Source of the DNA: Thunnus maccoyii
Lineage: Eukaryota > Chordata > Actinopteri > Scombriformes > Scombridae
DNA: 64,000 bases
Direction of reading: 5' to 3'
NCBI RefSeq assembly: GCF_910596095.1
Contig: NC_056545.1
Location: 27,985,067 to 28,049,066 of the forward strand
Positions 59,054-64,000 of the stretch are shown here, piece after piece (position 1 is the stretch's first letter; every line of letters starts with the position of its first letter). The position numbers were made by a program, and so were the translations under genes. The notes beneath the pieces were generated by a model that saw only the letters and a program-made list of their open reading frames with translations, ran no database searches and was not told the DNA's origin.

Positions 59054-62000
59054 TCAGCTCGTCTTCTGTGGATCAATGTGCAGTGCGGGCCAAACTCCAC
59101 AGAGAAACTAATCAAAGTTAGGATATGGTAATAGATTAGATGCTTTGTTTTCCTTCACTGTTGTCAAACATTCAAAACTCAAAATACAACTGGTTAAATA
59201 TAAAAATAAATTAATGAAATAAATAAAGGCTTAAATGATTGCAAAGGCTAATGGCTAAACAAACCTTTACTTTTGGTCTGTATTTGAGGTAGGTTGATCT
59301 GATCTGCAGACTTTAAGAAGATGAACATGATGTTAATACACTTTAATATGTGTCATTACAATAAGACTCACTGCAGCTCCTGCTACTAAAATAGGAGCGT
59401 ACCTCAGAAGTATGTGCAGGTATGATCCCAGGCCTGTGAAGATGTGCCACCAGGCATGGAACTGCGTTACTACTCCAACACCAGGGGGCAACGTTCGTCT
59501 ACTGGCTCTGAAAGACCAAGAAAGTGTTGAACCATCATCAACTCTCACAAGACCCACAATATGACATTCTCCAGGGGGGATGCTAATAAATTATAAAACA
59601 GATAATTCCTTGTTTTTATATTAAACCAAAACCCATAATACATTTAAGATCAAGTAAATGGAGTTTAAGTTAAGTGTCATATTCTACAGTGAATGTGTTG
59701 ATACATTTCCAGGCACTAACTTGTCCTTGAGATGAGAAACATTACATTAGCCTTGTTGTAACATAAAGGTTATTGTCACTGACTGTTAATGTGAAAGTTT
59801 TCCACAGTGATGTCATTAAAGGAGGATATTTAACTTGGTTCTGAGAACTTCACAGGGACATGTTGTTCTGAGTTAGTAACCAGCCTTTTTACCCATACTA
59901 CTACAAATACTCACCTTAATGAGTCACAGAAGATATTGTCAATGTTCCACAGTAGAAAGCCTAACATAAAGACACCTAATGAGGTGTAACACAGAGGTCT
60001 GAGCCATGGGTACACCCTAAAATTGAATCAAAAACAACAAAGGAAAACCCTTTAGTGTGTTGTTGCTATCATCACTGAATATTCATGATCAGCAGTTATT
60101 TTGATATGGTAATATCTTCAAAATGAACAGTCCTCTTTGAAAACTTACCATGTAACAATGAAGATAGATCGCATCACTAGGCAGGCTACTAAAGCACCAT
60201 ACATGACCTAAAAGAAGGGACAATTATGGGTTAGAAAAACGTGCAACAAGACTGATAACAAATTTAAAGCTGGAACTAATATTGCACATTGATTGATTAT
60301 CATTTTATCATAAAGACTACAGAATTTCAAAACTATTTACACATTTCCATTACAAGTCGTCAGAGCTCAAAGTGATGACTTTAAATTAGTGAATTTCAGG
60401 CAGGCTAAGATGTACATAGAGATTAATGCTAAAATAGCATGCTAACATAGCCTTTGTTTTCTGGTGTGTAATAAGAATAACAACCTGTCGTTAATATAGC
60501 TATAGAATTTTAGTCTTTTTACAAGATAAAAGATCTGAATTAATTGATTATCAGAACTGTCAACAGTTATTTTTCTGTGCATTGACTGATTGATTAATCT
60601 ACTAGTTGATCTAGCACCATTAACAACGCTTCTTTCAAACTTTCCTATACATGAGTATTTAAATCTGCTCGATCAGTGTTTCCAAACCTGAGGGCCGAGA
60701 CCCCACAAAGAGTCCCAGGATAAATCTGAGGGTCCACCAGATGACTAAAGAAATAATAAATATAAAATTCTTTCACATGAAACAATGTTTAACATTTCTG
60801 ACTGTTCGACATTTTTTGTTTTTTTTTTTTTTTTCTTTCTTTCTTGTGAAATACTGGATTCTTTCACCAAACCTGATGATCAGACTGAATTATCATTTCA
60901 GTTTCACTTCAGTAATACTTAAATTGGGGAAATTGGACATGTGGGCAGTGATTCAGATGTCTAGAACCAGGCTGACTTTTACCATTGTCTCTAATAATCC
61001 ATAAAATGAAACATTAACAATTTGGCTGAACTGCATACAAATGTCAATACAACAGTCATAGGCTGAAATAAGGGGTCATATGTAGACATGGCTTCATTTT
61101 AATGGGGCCAAAAAAGTTTGGACCCACTCTGCTAGATTACAGAAAACACACAGGTGTGTATCTGTTGCTGTGTTGCATTCCACTGATCCACGTAAATCAG
61201 TCAAAGCAGCACAAATGGCAATCTGAATACAGAACCAAACTCTATGTACTGGTTGGTTCAGTGCGCTCCAACATGTACTACACATCATTCTTGTTATGAA
61301 CCAGCGTAGAGCAGTGTGATTAGTAAACAAAGTCAGCTTTGTCACATTGTCCTTACTGTTGTACAGAAACACACACAATATGTAAGACTAAGCAGGTACA
61401 GACAAACACTGGACATAATAGAAGTGGCTGTGTTTATCTTAGGTTTATGTAGTTCCTTCTTCTTCTTGGTAACATAATTAAGAATGGTTTGATGCCATAC
61501 TTAAGGATTTAGTGCTGGGTTTAGGGTTTGTATCCCTTGTTTTTTAAAAATGCCTCACCTTACTGAACACTTAACTAATCATCAGCAAACAGTAAAATGC
61601 AATTAAATGTTTTTTATATGTGCGTTGATGTGAAATGCTACTTTATGTTTGACAACCAGCATTCACCACATTGAGTGTTGCATGCTGTGTCAGGAAACCC
61701 AATGTTTACCCAAGGTAAAAATGACTTAAGGTACACTGAGCCCTAATAGCAAACAATGAGCAAACTGATCGCAACGCAGAGCACTCCATACCTGGTGAAA
61801 CACTGGCTCCTTCCACTGTAGGTACACCTACAAAAACAAATACACAATCTAGTCAAGGGAATATGATGGATCTTATGTTTCATTCAAAGCAATGGTTCAA
61901 AGTACATGATAACCTTTATAGTAAAAGCAGATACTCACCACAGTGACTGAGACACTGAAGATTAATAATAATGCAATAGGAAATAAACTGAGGCTGTTCT

Positions 62001-62923
62001 CTTGTTTGAAGCACTCATATCTGAAAAAAGAAGCAGATAACAAACTGAGCTAAAATGGAGAAAGATACTTGAGCCCAGACTGGACTCAGTAGATCCATTA
62101 CACACAGTGCATTCTATAGCCACAAGAAGACGACATATTATAGTTCCTTGGAATGGATTAAGTGATCAGTAAGGGATTCACTGGTTTGTTTTACAGCCAC
62201 AATCACACATTTGTTCAACTAAGTCTCATGGCCAATAAAGTGAGGCAACATTTTCAGTCTAGAGTGCTTCAACAGCAATAAATCCAAAAGATTGCACCAC
62301 TTACAAACAGTAGACAAAGACGCATGTACTGTAAATCATTGGCAACTCGTCCAGTAACTGCAAATATAAATACAGAGAAAACTCATATTAATACATCATT
62401 ATGGGATTACATTGTTTCAGCATAACTTAGCACTGCATTAGGAAACAAATGTTTGTCCTCATATTTCCATTACAGATATTTCCCAAAGTAACAATGATTC
62501 TGATTCATGCAGTTTCAGCAAGAAATTAGCATGTCAGGAAAAAAGTAAAGTCTCAACAGACATCCCCTCTCATCTCATGAGTATGTACACACGTTTTGCT
62601 GACATATTCAGATTTCACTGTAACTCTGCCCACCTGCATCTCGTACAGCAGCGTCATGTGGAAGCACCAGGAACCAACACCAACAGCTGGATGACAACCC
62701 AACAAAACATTAAAACTGAAAGTCATTCTCACATACTGAAAATATGGTTATGGTATGATGGCATTAGCAGTGCATACTTTATGACTCCAAAATACGTTGT
62801 TAATAGACTAACCTGCCAGTCCAAGGAAAGAGCAGATGTAGCGAAACTCCAGGCCATCACGAAAAGTCTGGATGGCTCCATAAATGGGAGGAAGAATCAT
62901 AATCAGGTTGCTGACAGTGTTCC
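59054..62923 (-). CDS. acer3: Alkaline ceramidase 3, 3' ten coding exons (5' end outside window)
   Basis: Multi-pass membrane enzyme of the ER/Golgi that hydrolyses unsaturated long-chain ceramides to sphingosine and fatty acid. Exons (minus strand): 62813-62923, 62634-62686, 62305-62357, 61939-62020, 61792-61827, 60149-60207, 59915-60016, 59403-59507, 59265-59298, 59054-59107. Together they give 689 nt and about 229 residues, matching human ACER3 from NTVSNLIMI to the C-terminus. The known active-site residues are visible: Ser and His in GSWCFHMT, Asp in LLDELPM, and both zinc His in FHAWWHIFTG. The small exon 59265-59298 keeps frame only with the second of two adjacent AG acceptors. The C-terminus reads HIDPQKTS, shorter than and different from the mammalian end. 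The first exon, with the start codon and active-site Glu, should lie beyond 64000. Confidence 0.92.
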
Positions 62924-64000
62924 CTGTTCAAAAAGACAACAGAGACAAATTAGAGACAGACCACATGATCTGTGTGATATTTGACCAGCTATGAATGCCT
63001 CTGTGATTGGGTGACATGACGGTATTGAGAGTTCAGTGAGACAGCCTGGATTACATGTTGTGATCATTATGACAACAGCACGAACCATATCTTATTTCAG
63101 AAACCTGATCATTGCACTGGGGTTCATGTTTCATGTTCATGTTTGCTGTCCCCGTATATATCAATTCTCTTTTCTATTATTTCAATAGACGTACGTCACT
63201 TAACGACCGATACTAGACTTAATACCAGTAATAAAGTATTATTTGGATTTGAAATCACAGGAACAACAGGTAATGGATAAATGAACAGATAGTAAACTAC
63301 AGATGCCCCAGTTCCACTTTTCTAATGTTCTACAGTTTGTTGCTGCACTATTTGGTGTTGCACTGGTTGTACTGCTGCCACTGTTACTCATTTGTAAGGA
63401 ATGAGCTTAAAGATGAAAAATATATTCATGCTGCCTTTGTGTAAAGAAGTGTGACGATAAGATCGCTGGTTTGAAACCTGAAAACCGCTGAGAAAACCTG
63501 GGGAGTGGAGGTGAACATGGCTTCAACCACTATCTTCAAGCTCGCCTCAAGCAAGTGTTTAAGCCTTATCTGCAAAAAAGGCCTATAGTTGAACTAGTGT
63601 CAATGTTTGTTTAAGTAAACCTCCCTCCCCTGGGCTATTGCAGTGGACTTGCTGTGCTGTTGGTACAGTATATCATCAGGCCCACAGGCTACCCGATAAG
63701 ACAGATCTCAACACTGATCCTAATCTTACTCTTTCTGGGTGCGGTGATATACAAACACAGGTATGGAGAACAATCAGACTTACCAGGATGTAAACTAGTT
63801 TTAAAACTAATACTGATTACTACTAGTATTTTCACAACCAACATGACACTTTCGCTTTATCTGCAAGTGTCTGATAAAAGCTAAGGCGTATCCACAAGTC
63901 CTTGGAATGACCATTTTAAAATGAACTTTGGTTACTGATAATAAATGCACACACGCCAAGAATAAATGTGAGTGATTTGTTGTCACATTTCAAAGACAAC
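62924..64000. other. Probable acer3 intron 1, no exon seen
   Basis: I searched the minus strand for the expected first exon (a segment like WYIAEFW ending in T at a donor) and did not find it. The region is therefore most likely intron. The plus-strand open frames 62577-62984 and 63654-63884 overlap exons or lack any known domain. Confidence 0.5.

Noticed and set aside
62577-62984. Plus-strand 135-codon open frame
   Set aside because: It runs antisense to two acer3 exons and has no domain of its own.

Overview
The window is vertebrate genomic DNA, most likely from a teleost fish. It is AT-rich, its genes are split into exons with GT-AG introns, and its transposons are typical of fish: a Tc1-like element, hAT elements, short inverted-repeat elements and a LINE 3' end. 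There are no operons, CRISPR arrays or bacterial signals. Almost every gene lies on the minus strand. I assembled exons by hand from splice sites, reading frame and protein family pattern.

The core is a tandem array of secreted matrix metalloproteinase (MMP) genes. Reading leftwards from the right: a complete 10-exon MMP of about 498 residues (50485 to 40377; family member uncertain), then an intact mmp13-like collagenase (copy 4, 38051-35355). Next come two orphan exons copied from the 3' end of the first gene (31796-31006) and a second intact collagenase (copy 3, 26266-23562). Then follow a scarred region with a collapsed repeat unit (19132-16024), a collagenase reduced to exons 7-10 (copy 2, about 16023-15037), a second pair of orphan exons (12054-11264) and a third intact collagenase (copy 1, 7132-4428). 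The duplicated unit is therefore 'exons 9-10 of the upstream MMP plus a whole collagenase', and its breakpoint falls in intron 8 of the upstream MMP.

Two ages of duplication are visible. Positions 1 to about 12225 and 19133 to about 31961 are nearly identical (about two dozen substitutions seen by eye, plus one deletion of about 0.6 kb). The pair 12.2-16.0 kb and 32.0-36.3 kb is less alike (about 1.4 % different over the gene portion). Three transposon insertions (Tc1-like, a 731-bp hAT-type element with an 8-bp target duplication, and a 2.35-kb hAT-type element) occur only in units 1 and 3. Units 2 and 4 keep empty sites, so the insertions order the events.

To the right, 50.5-59.0 kb is intergenic, with a LINE 3' fragment near 52.3-52.9 kb. 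At 62923-59054 lie ten coding exons of an alkaline ceramidase 3 (acer3) gene on the minus strand; its first exon is outside the window.

The three intact collagenases each encode a signal peptide, cysteine-switch propeptide, zinc catalytic domain, hinge and four-blade hemopexin domain. Each has a TATA box and an AP-1 site just upstream. Together they look like a recently expanded, jointly inducible set of extracellular-matrix proteases.
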